DNA of 64,000 nucleotides from Lichenostomus cassidix (lineage: Eukaryota; Chordata; Aves; Passeriformes; Meliphagidae), in assembly GCA_008360975.2 (NCBI GenBank), contig CM039182.1:23222324-23286323 (forward strand), given 5' to 3'. A program made the translations under genes and the position numbers. Positions 1-13,514 of this stretch are shown here, piece after piece. Every line of letters begins with the position of its first letter. Positions within the stretch are counted from its first letter, which is position 1. Below the pieces are notes generated by a model that saw nothing but the letters and a program-made list of their open reading frames with translations, did not search any database and was not told where the DNA came from.

Positions 1-728
1 GTCTCCAAAAACGGCTATGACAGAAAACTAGATCTTGACTCAAATTTGTACAGCTTAGAACACAATGATGTTCTGTTCCATCATGACAGAGTCTCAAAGG
101 ATCCAGCTCTGCCGAGAGGATTATAATGCAAAAGCTTAACTGCAGATAAATGCTTCCCTGATGTCAGAACACAAATCCACAGGTTCTCTGAATGACCTCA
201 GCCTGATGGGACGGTGCTATAACATCCCATTCCACTGACCAAATCTGAAATCCTTTACGGTGTACAAACTGTCCCAATGTCATACGTCTACATTTACATG
301 CCACGCAATGAGAGATTTCCTGAAAAGTGTGGTGGAGGCATGTAGGAATCATTCTGCTGAGCTTCTCACCTGGACACAGTGCTTACACAGACTCACTAGC
401 TCTTGGAAATACCCAAAGCAGTTTTCAGAGCAGGATATTCCAGTCCTGAAATGAATGTTCAATAAGGATTAAAGGGCTTCTCCATTTTAGCACATGCCTC
501 ACCAGGAATTCTTGAGAGGTTTGTGCTCATATCTCTGAATGGGTCTACAGCTGAAGGGATGTGTAGGGAATCCTCAGAAGAAAAAGTCAGATCCAAGAAG
601 TATGATTGCCTATTTAATACTTATGCTGTTTTTTTCAGACTTCTGGGCTTATTTGCAGCTACTGTCTATGGACCTATTCATGTTTATCATAGACTCACAG
701 AAAACGCTCAGGTTTCTGAGAGTTTCTG

Positions 729-1212
729 AGAGATCCTGAGATCCATCAGGATCTTTGAGTCCAACTCCTGGCTCTGTGCAGGACACCCCAGGACTCACAC
801 CAAGTGCCTGAGAGCACTGTGCAAACCCTTCTTGAACTCTGTCAGGTTTGATGCTGTCATCACCTCCCTGGGCAGCCTGTTCCAGTGCCCAATCACCCTC
901 TGGGTGAAAAACCTTTTCCTAATACCCAACCTAAATCTCCCCTGACTCAGCTTCATGCTATTTCTTCAAGTTCTATCACTGCTCTCGAGAGTGAGGAGAT
1001 CTGTACCTGCACCTGCCCCCTCTCTTCCCCTTGTGAGGATGCTGAAGACCACAATGAGGTCTCCCCTCAGAATCCTCTCTTCCAGGCTGAACAGACCAAG
1101 TGACCTCAGTCATAAAGCTTCCCCTCCAGATCTTTCACCACCCTCCTGGCTCTCCTTTGGACACTCTTCAATAGCTGAATGTCCTTTTTATATTGTGCTG
1201 TCCAAACAATAT
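729..1212 (-). mobile_element. CR1 LINE 3' fragment, old
   Basis: Antisense copy of the 3' part of a CR1 non-LTR retrotransposon. Recognisable blocks include the complement of the CR1 tail region (CACCTCCCTGGGCAGCCTGT, then TTCCAGTGCCCAATCACCCT), CTTTTCCTAATACCCAACCT, and CTCTTCCAGGCTGAACAGAC. It is more diverged than the other two copies and lacks a clear octamer tail, so ends are approximate. The two overlapping plus-strand open frames at 885-1239 lie within this repeat and are not genes. Confidence 0.75.
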
Positions 1213-1794
1213 AGATATCTTCTCAAGTCACCAAGGTGAAAGCTTCTCATTTGACTAGCGACACGGAAAAAGAAAATGAAGACCTGAATATCAACTGTAT
1301 CAAAATCTTGACTTACTTCAACTTCACAGAAAGCAGCAAGGGATCAGAGAGCCTATTTTAATGGGTATGAAATACAAAATATATGGCTCCATCCCTTCAC
1401 CTTTAGCTGCTCTTCAAGATAAAGGATAAAACGCCTTCTATTTTTTATCCTAGTTATCTGTGTACTGTAGCTTACGATCACTGCTTGTGATGCTACTAAA
1501 GACATAGAGGAAAATTAAAACTCTTTGATTTTTAGTATGACTTAGAGCCTCAGGCATTTTGTGTATTTCTGACTTCCTTTGATTTGGGAAGATATTAATA
1601 GTCCTCTTATAAAGACTTCTTTTTTTCATCCTTTGGCATGAAAAACAGTAATAAAAAATTACTAGTGGAGTTCCCAGCATGAAGGGTAACACAATACACA
1701 AAGTGATATAGATTACTCAATATAAAGAAGAATTAGCATCCACTTATCACAAATGTTTTTATATCTAGTCAGTGTAATAGCTTCCTCAGTTCAG

Positions 1795-1887
1795 TATGAA
1801 TCTAAGAGTTCTGAAGGGATTTATGCCATTTTACTTGCTAATAGTGTAACGTCAGATTACATTCGCAGAATATCAGCTGCAGGAAAA
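1795..1887 (+). CDS. Candidate exon P1 of an unidentified plus-strand gene
   Basis: An open 93-base segment (31 codons, phase 0 to 0). Its peptide begins YESKSSEGIYAILLANSV and ends RRISAAGK. The acceptor is pyrimidine-rich (GCTTCCTCAGTTCAG) and the donor is the near-perfect AAA/GTAAGT. An alternative acceptor at 1789 would add five bases and enter in phase 1. About a third of the codons begin with G, more than the local base composition predicts. The family is not recognised. It is antisense to CDK6 intron 4. It joins in frame to the candidate at 6235. A chance pseudo-exon cannot be excluded. Confidence 0.35.
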
Positions 1888-3579
1888 GTAAGTTCGACAT
1901 ATGCATAGCAGTTCTCCTCTCAGACAACCTGGTCTTTGTACACTATGTTACACCCTAAGGACGTAGACAAAGGCAAAAGATAGCTCCTTAATCTTTTCCT
2001 GGTGAATCCATCCTTAAGAACCAAATTTCTTTAAAAAGGTGAGGGCTGGAGCTACCAGACAGATCTGGATGATTAATAGCACTTAGAACAGAAGGGAAAC
2101 AAGAACATGTACACATAAAGTAAAAAAAAACCCCACAAACAAAAAACCAACCAAAATCGTGGGATGAAAGTATTTATCACTGCTTGTAAATTCTAAGAAA
2201 AGCTGTAGTTTTTGTCCTTGCTTTTCTTTGAGTTAAAGTCCAAGCCTACAGAAGGGGATAATCTGTGAATACATTCAGCTGTGCATGACCTCCATTTCCA
2301 GTACCTGATGGCTTGATACTGAAGCAGTGCAGAAGGCAATGTCACATGTGACTATACACAGAAAATGCACAGAGCCTCCTCACAGCAGGGTGGGAACTCC
2401 ACCCCCTTGAGGGCCTCAAAAAATCTCTGCAGGGTAAACATATAGCTGATGTTGTAAACACAGAGTAGAGCAAGGCAGAATTCAGAAAACTCAGGATAAC
2501 TTCAGAAGATGTTTACATTGACTATAAAAACATAAAATGGTGTTTACATTGATACAGGCTTTCTTCTTTTCTGGTTTAATACAGATTCTTTATTCAAACT
2601 TGTCAAAACCTAATGTAACACACCTAATTTTTAATCTGAATTTACCTGAAGCAAACATTTTTTTTCCCTTGAATTCACTTGTTTTATGTAAATTGCTTTT
2701 TAACAATTGCATCTATTACTGCTTGCATCAAATTTCATTTTATATCACAGAAATGTTACTAGTTCGGTAGTTTTGCTGATTGCTGAATTTACAAAGATAT
2801 TTTTATTTTTATGCAGCAATAATTCTCAATTGGCTACTACAGTTTTAAATGATGCTCAAAAGTATTATTCAACAATGTCTTTAAATGTTATTTCACATTC
2901 TTCAACCATCATAGGATTTTTCACTCTCTCTTGCATTAAAAAATGGATCACGGGCAAGGCCTTGAGAGAGTTTTAATACGTTAACTTGTCACTGTCATCT
3001 CAAAAAAAAAAGAGGATTGTGTTCTACAAAGTACCAATGAAAATTCTGTGGCCAAACCCCATGAACTGGATAGGCACTTTTATCAATACCATTTCCAAAA
3101 ACCCTTGTTTTTCTTTGTTTACTCCATTCCTCCAAAGAAGTTTGCGTGTTTGTTCACAGAATGTGTTTGTATTTTTCAAACAGAATATGAAAACCTGGAA
3201 CGAGATCTTGGCCACACTGAAGTTAAAGGGATGTTTTCCATCAACTGCATGGAAGCTAGGATTTCACAGCATGGAGATTCATTATTATTGTGCCAGTTTA
3301 CCATGCCAGTTTCCCATCAGCAAAATTTGAAGCTAAAACCAAAGTGGCATAATTTTCTTCTTCATTTGTAGAAAAAGGTCCTTGCTAGGCAAATTACTAT
3401 ACCTACAAATACCAAGCTTTGTGTTTAAGACTCAGTTCATGGAATAAATACAGTTTTCCTACAAACTCAAGGTTTTTACATTTTCAGATATTGACAGTAA
3501 TACAAATGGCCTTGGTTTCTGTTGAAAATTTTTCACTTATCCCACAAATGACTTGAATACATCAGGTTACATTGTATGA

Positions 3580-3598
3580 CACTTTACAATGTAAAGTG
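3580..3598. repeat. Short inverted repeat
   Basis: CACTTTAC, loop AAT, GTAAAGTG: an 8-base perfect stem. An overlapping ACATTGTA/TACAATGT pair starting near 3570 could form an alternative stem. Confidence 0.8.
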
Positions 3599-3788
3599 CT
3601 ATTAATGTCCTCTGAAATTACAGTTCAAACCATATTTAAACCTCAAAGCCAACTTCCCACAAACCAGAGAAGTCCACACTGGAAAAAACATGGGGGTCTC
3701 CCCAACTCTGTTCAATCACCATAATTTTTTCTCTAGAAAATCTCGTTGCATTTTTCATAAATTGATTTTTTTTTTCACAGACTGCTGA

Positions 3789-3812
3789 AAACTAGTTTTC
3801 TGAAACTAGTTT
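3789..3812. repeat. Duplicated self-complementary 10-mer
   Basis: AAACTAGTTT occurs twice, at 3789-3798 and 3803-3812, separated by TCTG. Each copy is its own reverse complement, so the site can form one or two hairpins. Confidence 0.9.
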
Positions 3813-4412
3813 ATGCACTGACTTTGGTCCATTTAACAAGGTCAGACTGTTTATTCTTGACCAAATTCTTTCCCACTGTAAAAAGGTACTTTTAAATGCC
3901 ACATTCCAAAACAGTGCCAGTAAGTCAATGAAGCATATTTTCCCACAAGAACTGATACCATGCACAGGCTCCTCCTTATTTAATTCTTCTAGTGATTAAA
4001 TTACATAAAGCCCATGATGTCTTTGGTGTCCCAAATAATTTAAATCTGTCAATCTGCAGCGCCAGCTGTCCCTTTATTAACTTAAATAGTTTCATTCATT
4101 TCAAAGCAATTCTGTCTGAGCAGCATTAGACAATATACCGAGAAACTAAAAGACATTTAAGTATAAAATTTAAATATAAAATAAAAGTACACCAAATGCA
4201 AAATTCACTGCTGATTTAAAGACAGACCTTCTTATTTGCCTTATAAATTGGCTTAGTTCATTGAAGCCTTGCAGATTTATATCAGCTGAAGTATGTGGCT
4301 ATTATGACCTACTGCAACAGACTTAAGAAAATGTAAACCAGTAAAGCATTTTCAACTTTTTCTCTGTGCTTACAAGCTGGTTTTCATTTTATGGAGCAAG
4401 AATATAAATATG

Positions 4413-4464
4413 TAAACAAAATTAAGGAAAATACCATTAAACAAAATTAAGGAAAATACCATTA
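4413..4464. repeat. Tandem duplication, 25-base period
   Basis: Two perfect adjacent copies of a unit starting TAAACAAAATTAAGG, period 25, with two further matching bases beyond the second copy. No mismatch between copies, so a recent duplication. Confidence 0.95.
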
Positions 4465-6119
4465 TATTACAAAGATACATGTCTACCTCTGATTCTCTCT
4501 GTTTAGATGTTGTAGTGAGCATGTTTTGAGATGTGTTTTTTCTTAATGAAACATGGCATCCATATCAACCCAGCATACTAAACTTCACACCAAGATTTTA
4601 AAATTCACCAGTAATCTTGTTTTGTATTTTAAGAATGACTTGACTGTTTCTCTCCTTGCAAATGTAATATGAAGCAGAACTGTAAAGAATCACGTGGAAA
4701 AATGTACATATAAATAAAATGGGGTTAAAAAGCATCAGTTGCATCTTTTTTCAGAGAGGTACTGTCAATGAAATTACAGCACCAGTGGTGAAAGCACATT
4801 CTTTGAAGTAATATATCTGCAAGGTAGCCAAAACCTCTCTGCCTGAAATGGACATAAGAAGTAGATATTATTCTTATGGAATATTAGAAGAAATTTACTC
4901 AAATATTCACACTGAAGGTGTTTAAAAATGAAGTGTTTTTAATTATAATTTGATTTCAACAGAGCAGCTGAAATATACACCCACTCCCCCTACCAATTAA
5001 AAAAAAATTCAAAATTTCTCCTGTAAGTTTTTCTCACAGGAATTTGAAAACCTTCAACATGACTCTATGCACTCTAACATGAAATCCATGCCATGTTCCT
5101 GTCTTGCACTTCAAGAACCCAGCCACACTGTTCAACAGAAAGCATTAAACAAACTCTGTGTTTCCATGAACAGTCTTAACATCTTGTGAAAAAAACCACC
5201 AAACTTAGTAGTACTCCATGCCTTGTAGTCTACCCTGTAAAAGAGTTAAAATTTTTCTTCTCTATCACTTAAGAAGTGACAGGCTTTATGCCAGAGTGAA
5301 CCAAACTGTGAGTTTGACTATTCCATGAAGCCAGTCAGTAGAAGTGCTAATACAAACTGGCATTTATTTTGTATCTACTTCAATGTTATTGATTTTCCAA
5401 GTAGATTAAAAATTATCACGTAATTATTCTCTGAAAACGATTGCCATGAGTGGTATTACAAGATGTTCATACCACTCTAGAAATCCTCAACTGACTTACA
5501 GTACTCCCAAAGATACTACACATTGCCAGATCCTGAGATAGCTTTCATTTTCAAGCTGATACCTTTCTTTAAGGGATAATAAGATTCTCACAGACTTAGA
5601 CCTTGCATTTTCTTATGCTTAAGATGTTTCTCCTATGTATATAACGATGTATACATACACAAAACTTCCCATGCTTTTCAAAGACACAACATCCTCAGGC
5701 TGTATTAACTGATAGTATCTTTTGCCTGAAAATGTAATCAAAATAGGGAACTAATTAATTTTTATAGAATATGTGGGGAGGGGCAGGAACATGTGAAATG
5801 ATGATGGAAGTCAAGCATTTGTTTTATTTCATCAAAAATGTGAAGGAAGTCCTGTTTTCCCAAAAAAAATCAAGCAGGAGGATAATTTTTGCTCTACGAC
5901 TTATTCCAAGTACCCCACCCAGAAGCTCTCAGCTTTCTCACCATTTTGCTGTGTATGTTCCTGTTGATGCCTGTGACTTTTGTGTCTGTATTTGTGCAAT
6001 GCTTCCCCCACTGCTCCTCTCACTCTCATCTTGTATTTCCATTCAGATTTCAGTCAAACCTGCTCACCCACATAGCTTAGATTCCTAACTGGCCCTGCGT
6101 ATGTCATGTATTTTGGACG

Positions 6120-6154
6120 ATTTCAGCTATATATTATCATTTCAGCTATATATT
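6120..6154. repeat. Tandem duplication, 19-base period
   Basis: Two identical 16-base copies of ATTTCAGCTATATATT with a 3-base spacer, about 80 bases upstream of the acceptor of candidate exon 6235-6426. Confidence 0.93.
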
Positions 6155-6234
6155 GCACAGAAGTGCTTAACTACTTTTACAAATTTATCTAAAACATACC
6201 ACTGCTTCTATGCTTCAATTACACTTCATTTCAG

Positions 6235-6426
6235 GTAAAGCTGTTTCAGCTCTGCCCACATTTTGATGAAATCCTTGAAAATGGTGCTCTTTATGATGCA
6301 CCAAAAGCCCAAATGGTAATGGTATCAGGATTGACTTGGGCTGGATTCATCCCAGCTGACTTAAGATCTCAGTACTGCTTAGATTTCACAGCTGAACTTA
6401 TCCCCTTTGACAACCAGTGGAAAGAA
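6235..6426 (+). CDS. Candidate exon P2 of an unidentified plus-strand gene
   Basis: A 192-base open segment of exactly 64 codons, flanked by a strong acceptor (ACACTTCATTTCAG) and a GAA/GTAGGT donor. The peptide starts VKLFQLCPHFDEILENGALY, has the middle section VSGLTWAGFIPADLRSQYCL and ends IPFDNQWKE. Composition is balanced and globular-looking, with 21 of 64 codons starting with G, an excess expected of real coding sequence. No catalytic or domain signature is recognised; the middle and end have a loose feel of a beta-barrel domain, but I would not name one. It is the longest and most protein-like of the plus-strand candidates and lies antisense inside CDK6 intron 4. Confidence 0.42.
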
Positions 6427-8409
6427 GTAGGTACCCTATTGGAGTCTAAGCTATGTTAACTGTCTTCTTTATACGGAGGTAACTCATTTTACTGATTACA
6501 GTGATTAGATTACTTTTTGTTACTACATACTTAGTGAACTGAGGCTACTTACTCAGTGAACTAACTTAAGAATTTGATGTCCACACGTTGTCAGATAAAT
6601 CCCACTTACAGTATTTCTGTGTCAGGAGATATTCATGTGGACTTCCAAGTTCCCTTATTAGTTCTTCTTCCTTCCTCCATTTCCTTTCAACTATTTCTCA
6701 GATATCTCCAAGAAATGGCTTTTTGTTTTAACAATAACACAATAATGTCTGGGACACACCTTCATAGTTTTATCCTAACTGGGAATGCATCACTACAAAA
6801 GTTTTTTCAAATTTCTTTTGGCAGTGCACATGTATTTCATATGTGCTCAGTGGGGACTGGCCAGACAACTGGCAGAGTTTGCTGTGGGATGCTCTTGACT
6901 TCCTATTCACCACTCCATTTATTCAGGTCAGCATTGGACAGTAGTACACTCTGAATTTCTTCAGTATTGATTTCTACCCCCTAATTTCTCCTAGCCCTTT
7001 GGGACACTATCAACTCCCCTTTTTTGAAAACTTTTGCCCATGTAATAAGCCATTGAGCATTTTTAACTTATGAGACATTATCGGCAACTTTTCCTCAGAA
7101 AGGAAAGCTCATCATCTGATTCCTGTAAATCATGGTCCCTGCAGATCCTTGCAGTGCACATGATGTAAATGTAGATTATTAACTCATACCTAGACAAAAT
7201 GAATGCTGAGGCACACTATAGGTTCAATGACTTCTATATGCTATCACAATGCTGATTTGTGCTAGTCCACAAAGGTACACAGCTAATCTCCTATTTTGTA
7301 TGAAAAGCTTCCAAACTGCAGATTCTTGATATTGATTTTCCCTTATGCTTGCGTGCAACTTGCCTGGGGTCCCACAACTAGTGAAGAATTAACTCATTAT
7401 AATGCATGCTACTGTCAGGCCTCTTGTCCTTTGTTTTGTGTACCTTCAGCCATCTCAAAAAATTGCCTACCACTATCCTCCAGCATTGACTGATGCGCTT
7501 TTCCGCTCTGAGGTCCAAACATATCCATAGCCAAGTGGTTCACTGTGGCTCTCAGTGATACAGTAGCAAGTTGGATCTGTCTTCTTCTTGGAAAGCTACT
7601 TCTTCACTGTACGACCACTGTATGCACTTGTTTTCCATTTTCTCTGTGCCCTCCACTGAATAAAATTCTTCCTTTAGGTTAAGAAGGGACTTCCCAGTCC
7701 CAAAATGTGGAACAGTTTAACAAGCACAGCTGAATCTTTCTTTCACTGATATGTTAGTTACTGCCTGATGTTCCTCCACACTACTTGCAGATTCTGTATT
7801 TCATCTTTAACTTCCAGACTAATACAATCTGCTATCATCATTGTGTTATCCAAAGACGATTTTAAATTCAAATTCCACATGCCAAAAAACTTTTCATCTC
7901 ATGTATCATAATGCCCTTGCCTGGAAGCTTTTAATTCAGCAGAGGATCGATCATTCCAGCTGCCCCAGTGGATAAGCCATAAACATCCATTCCTCAGTAA
8001 ACTACATGAAATGAGAATATAAAAAGCTTTTGAGGATGCATCTTTTTTTGCCAACATATTCTTCACTGTTCCACTTAATGTTGCACTTGCAATCAGACCT
8101 TCACGAAGGCACTCAATCTGTCCTATCCTCAAACTTTCTCTCCTATGAATGACAGGGAAGATACTGTAGAGATTTACACACCTCTAGATGTCTGGGTTTT
8201 GTTGAGTGGCGTAAGATGTGACCATCATCCACACTTGTGGCATTTCTGTGACCATACTATCCATACTGTAAGCTCTAGGATTTGTACCCATTACTAGCAA
8301 AAACAGTTTTGAAAGGGTTTTGAAAAGTGATAGGTGAAGGGAGAAGAACACGTAAGAACTATTTCTAACACTGTAAATTAAAAAGTCTTACTCATGTTAA
8401 CTTACACAG

Positions 8410-8476
8410 CTTTTCAGCTCAAATCATTTTGCAAAGTTGAAATGCATAAATAAATGTTCTCTAATGTCCAGTACAG
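8410..8476 (+). CDS. Weak optional exon P2b
   Basis: A 67-base segment (phase 0 to 1), peptide starting LFSSNHFAKLKCINKCSLMS, with a very good donor (ACAG/GTAAGT) but only a modest acceptor (AACTTACACAG). It fits in phase between the candidates at 6235 and 10695. The peptide is short and not distinctive, so chance is likely; it is listed because the donor is strong and the phase fits. Confidence 0.15.
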
Positions 8477-10694
8477 GTAAGTCGTTGTGGAGTTGACAGT
8501 TCTGCAGAGCTGCAAGTTTCTTGCCTTCATTGGACACTCCCCCATTCACAGATTGTGCGTGCAATGTAACAGACCTCTTATGGAAGCAATTCACCATCCA
8601 CTAGGCATTACTCCTCCTGCCCTGCAGAACAGAATTTATGCTTTTTCAGATCCTTTGTGCTAGGAATGATGCTGTTGAAAATGTTTCTTCCAAAACCAAG
8701 TCATTCAGTGTAAGTACAGATGAATAATCCATGCAGTACAGGAGAAAAAAATACTGTGGACTGTCTTTTCCACTAGCTACTCAACGGTTCCTGTCCCAGC
8801 CAAAGAACTCTTCTCTGAAGTGCCTCCAAATATTTTCTGATAGTGTACTTTTCCCCTCATCCTTTGGACTTGCTTGATACTACATACTTCTAACAGTTAC
8901 AGTGAAAAGCAAGTAGTACAGCATTAAGGGTACTATTTATTCACTGCAATAAACAATAATTATTTTAAGACAAGGGTATTAATTTTGGATGATAACAGCC
9001 ATACAAAATATAGTACAGTCCTTTCTGAATCACAGCTAAGGGTAAAGCCCAAGAACTAGCTGAAAGCACATCTCTTTCTCTACATATTTCTTCAAAACTT
9101 ATTTCTTCTTTCCTGCTAGTGAACAATGAACTAGCTGTTTACATGGCAGGTTTCCATGGTTACAATCTTGCATGGGGCCCACATGGTACAACTTATATCA
9201 CTGTTAAATCAAAAAATATCTCCTGCTTCCTAAGCAGAAAGTCCCTACTCTCATTATTCCTCTTTTAAATCCACAACAGGACTTCAGAACTCAATCGGCA
9301 TGAACTTGCAGGTGGTTGCTTTCCCTCCTTTTTTACATCAGTTTTCTGCTGTTTCTGTGCTGAGTAGATTAATTGCTTGTTTTTCTTAATGCTAGGGGTT
9401 TTTTTGTTTTTTCTTTTTATGATCTGTTCTTTGTCACTCAGGCCCAGTAAATGATGAAAACTCTGATCCTGTTTCAAATCACGCAGAACTTTAAAAGCAA
9501 AAATCTACTGAGTCTTCAAATAGTATGCAGTTATTCAATTTTTAAGTTATTTTTTTCTTCTTTACTGGAAAGCTACTACAAGATGCCAACATCATTATGA
9601 TAGTTGCCCTGGAGAGCAGAACAACTTGCTGACTGCAAACGAATTATCCACAAATCAGCTCTTCCATGCTGATCGCAAGTTTAAAGTGTGTTTTCATAGC
9701 CTGTATCTGTAGAACAAGTTTGCCTTGCATTCATTACAGAAATTTCCAATGCAATGGTTAATTTATCTGCTCTTTTAGCTGTTCTGATTCACACTTGAAT
9801 TCTACAGCCTTTTGCAGCAGACAACAACTTTGTGCACTTTACAACAATTATAGGTTTTCTTTTCAAATCTCCTGCTTAATTTTATTCAGTATGTCTCATT
9901 CAGTAACAAATCTATGACCATATTGCATATTTCCTAGAATCAGTTATACATTTTACTAGACCAATTTCAACTACCGCTACTCATCTGATAGACCTAAACA
10001 AAAACTCAAGCCCCTGCTTGTACTTCCAAGGTCTGACTTTCAGTCAGGAGCAATTTATTAAACTATATTGGGAGGTTTTGATATATACTAATATATCCTG
10101 GCTGGTTTTGTACTTTTGAAAACCATTCTACAGTCATCTTTCATGACACATTCAACTGAATTGCTTCTTAATCTTTGCACTTATGTGACTTTTGCCTGTT
10201 TTATAAACCATAGTATTTTTACTATTTACAAAAAAATGTTGTTTATCTGACCAGAATCTCTTTTTCCATTGTTTTTTAAACACAGAATTGTTCTGGAGTT
10301 TCACACAAGCAGATTCTGTTATAACTGTATCATCTTCTGATTCCTTTCAGTAAGAATATATTCCACTTCCATGGCAAATATTACAGATCCCCAGATTGGT
10401 TTTGGCTTCTCTGCTTTACCTTGATTACAAAACCCCATCACCGTCGGCCTCTGTGGTATCTGTGTGTTGTAAGACTGCAAGTGTCCTTGGGTGTCTCTCT
10501 CTTCTTCCTCTCTGTAGCTTTCAGTATGCAAGCCCTCTCTGATTGATGGCTGACCTTGACATGTATATCATGGCCTTACAGCAGACCTGAGCAGCTGAGG
10601 CCAAGTATAAATTCTGACGCACCGCCAGAGCTGGGCTACCTAGAAAGGTTACCAGAAGTCTCCTTTCTGCTCCTTTTCCTCACTATACATATAG

Positions 10695-10762
10695 TGTACG
10701 ATGCTGAAATCAGCTTCCCTGGGATGTTCAATAGGCATTTCTATTATCTGAGCTGGGAAAAA
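10695..10762 (+). CDS. Weak optional exon P2c
   Basis: A 68-base segment (phase 1 to 0) encoding YDAEISFPGMFNRHFYYLSW then EK. It has a long pyrimidine tract ahead of the acceptor (CCTTTTCCTCACTATACATATAG, shown here as its last part CTATACATATAG) and a strong AAA/GTAAGT donor. It needs a preceding exon ending in phase 1; the segment at 8410 would supply this. Its exit phase suits the candidate at 30854. The family is unknown. Evidence is only splice sites plus an open frame. Confidence 0.22.
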
Positions 10763-13514
10763 GTAAGTCTACAGATGCATGCAAAGTAAAAACAACTATA
10801 ACCAGTCTCCTAAAGGGTTCATTTTTACGTCCAGGTAAAAATGAAGTTTACCGTACTTCCACAGTAGTCTATGTTCCTACTTACTTGCATGTGCTCATTT
10901 TTGTGTTCAAGTCCTTTTTGAAGACTGTTTTTGTTAGCTACTTCCAAGTTTATCCAAGCTTTTCTGGCATCCCCTGTTTCATGGAAGGTCCGATCAGGTT
11001 TTCAGCAGTCAGGTACACTGTCATTCATTGATGTGACTTGCCAGGTTCATCCATCATTTCCAGATGGGGAACACTGCAGCCAGAATTCCCACTCAATCTG
11101 GACTTTTTCAACTTCCTGTCCATACAAGGATTCAATTCTTGCTTTCAGATCATCTTTCATCCCTACTTATGAAAATTTCAGGTTGTATTTTTGTTTCTTT
11201 AGTGAAGGGTCTCTTTTTTTATATCTCATTTTAATTTTTTGGTCTTTCATAGCCCCTTATTTAAACTGTAGCCTCCTCTGGTTTTTAAGACCATCTCTAT
11301 TATTTGCTCTGTCTCATCTTAATAAAATTTCATTATTTCTTTCTTTGGAAAACAAGTTTTGCTTTGACATTTATGCCAATCCATCTAGCCTGCTGACAGC
11401 TGTTTCCATGACGAGTGGAGCTCGTGAAGTGCATTTCTGACAAAGTTGACTATATAATGCACATCAGATCTTCAAGGGGCAAATACAGAGATATGAAACT
11501 GGAATGGACTACCTCAGTCATCAAGATTTGCCAACTTGCATCAAAGAAACTCACCATGCTCCCTCTCAAAGTTATTTATATTTCTTGCCTGCACTGGTCC
11601 TACTGTAGGGTGCTTCAGAATGTCACTCATTTTCTAACTTCCTGAGACAAGTTATTTATTTAAAGTTATGTAAGTTAATTTAAACTAACTAGTTCTCATG
11701 CCTTCACTGCTTTTTTAACACGTTCTCCTCATCTGGGTCCTTGATGATGTTTTTAGGTATCAATTTTATGCACTGTTATGATTAATTTTGTTAATGTAAT
11801 TCAAATTCTTCTTGCCTCACAGAAGAGAGTGTCCCTTGTTCTCTGATTGTTACACAGAAATCTGTCCTTCCCCATGACAGTCCCTGTCCAAAAACATCTC
11901 TCAGCCACAGAGAAACTGAGCAGCTTACAGCATTCTAGATGAGGTCTGATCAACTGATTTGTGTTGTGGCATCAGTATTTTACTATTTCTTCAAAAGTAT
12001 CCTACATGTAACAGTCCACACTTTCATATGCTCTTTTCATGCATCTAAATGATAACTCATAGTCCATATGTGATCTCCACAGCTTGCTACCAAAGTATTT
12101 GTAAGATCCCAAAACTGAGGAATTAATCTCATAGCTCAGTAATTCTTGTAGCGAAATGTACCTTCCTCTGGATTTGTCCACCTAAATGCTGAAAATGGGA
12201 AATCTCAAGCAATCTAGCTGAATTCTTTGGTGCCCTATAATCTACTGAGATCTGGAAAATCTAAGGCTAATATACTGCCATTATCTATCAAATTATGTAT
12301 CTTACCACATTTTGCAAGGATGAATGTATTACAGGTATACCTAACTGACCTCTTTAATGCAACTACAAGGCATTGGTCATCTGCTACCATTCAGCATATA
12401 GTAACAAAGAATATAATGGAGTTAAAATAAGAATGGGACATTGAAGGCTGGATATCAAGGAAATTTCTGAAAGTGATTAAATAAATGTTTTGGAATAGGC
12501 TCCCTGGGAAGTGATGGAAACCCTGTTTCTTGGCACATTAAAGTTATAGGCAAAACATTAGAAATGCAACAGAGAACAATCTTACTTGTTTCACAAAAAG
12601 GACTGGATGATTTCTCAGCTCTTCCCCTTTTGAGATCGAGAATTCCACACCAGCAATGCTGAACAACTACTGAATATTGTTAGGCTAAGAGGAGTTTCCT
12701 GGGCTATACCTGTAGAAGGGAATTCTCATTTAAAAATGCCTTCTACAGCAGGACTTCAGCCAGCGTGAAAGGAACATTCACAGTTACTTCCCTGCCACTG
12801 CAAAAAAGTGTCAACGACTCATTTTTATTACACATTAAGCCCTAAGAGCATTTCTGTCAGCACTGTACAGACACCTGCCTTCACACTGGAGCAGCAGGAG
12901 CTCCAAGGAGAGCATGCTCTTTGGTCTGCTTCTCTTCCTTTGGATGTCTCACATTCAAGTACCAAACAGGCCCATGCCTGCTTACTCAATGTGCTCTGAT
13001 AAGAGCATAACCTGAGGCTGTATTTCAGTGTTTCAGGATGGTTTGAAATTATGTGGGAACAATTTTGTAAATACACTGGGAGAGACCTTGTCAAACAATC
13101 AAATTGTTTTTACAATCCAACCCACTCAATTATCTCAGGGAGTAGATGTAAAAACAGACCCACTTAAATCAACAGAAAAATAGTACAAGGAAGATGTAAA
13201 TCACTGGGTGGGGGAAATGCACCACATATTTTTACATCTGAAAACAGAAGACAGAAGTATGGTCACACAAAAGCAGAATGATCTTTTAGAATATAGAGAA
13301 AATCCGCAGTAGTAATTTTCTCCCTTCCTTTCTCCCTTTTACAGCCTCTGCCCCAATTTTTTTTAGCAGGTTAAGCACAGCCTGTTCCTTATAAAGTCAG
13401 TTCTATATCCTACAGTCTGTTCACCAGATATTTCCTTGAAAACTCTAATGCAGTACTATACCATTACTATCTGTACCATTAGTAACTACTAACTGTACGA
13501 TCTACTATATCTTG

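Noticed and set aside
885..1239. Overlapping 72- and 94-codon open frames
   Set aside because: They fall within the old CR1 fragment and read it in antisense.
10931..11440. Longest plus-strand open frame in the window (169 codons)
   Set aside because: No ATG at its start, composition dominated by Phe, Ser and Leu as expected from a T-rich strand, no recognised domain and no convincing flanking splice sites.
11820..12250. Weak resemblance to retroelement text (GATGAGGTCTGATCA and nearby)
   Set aside because: Similarity is too short and patchy to call a repeat by eye; a repeat-library search would be needed.
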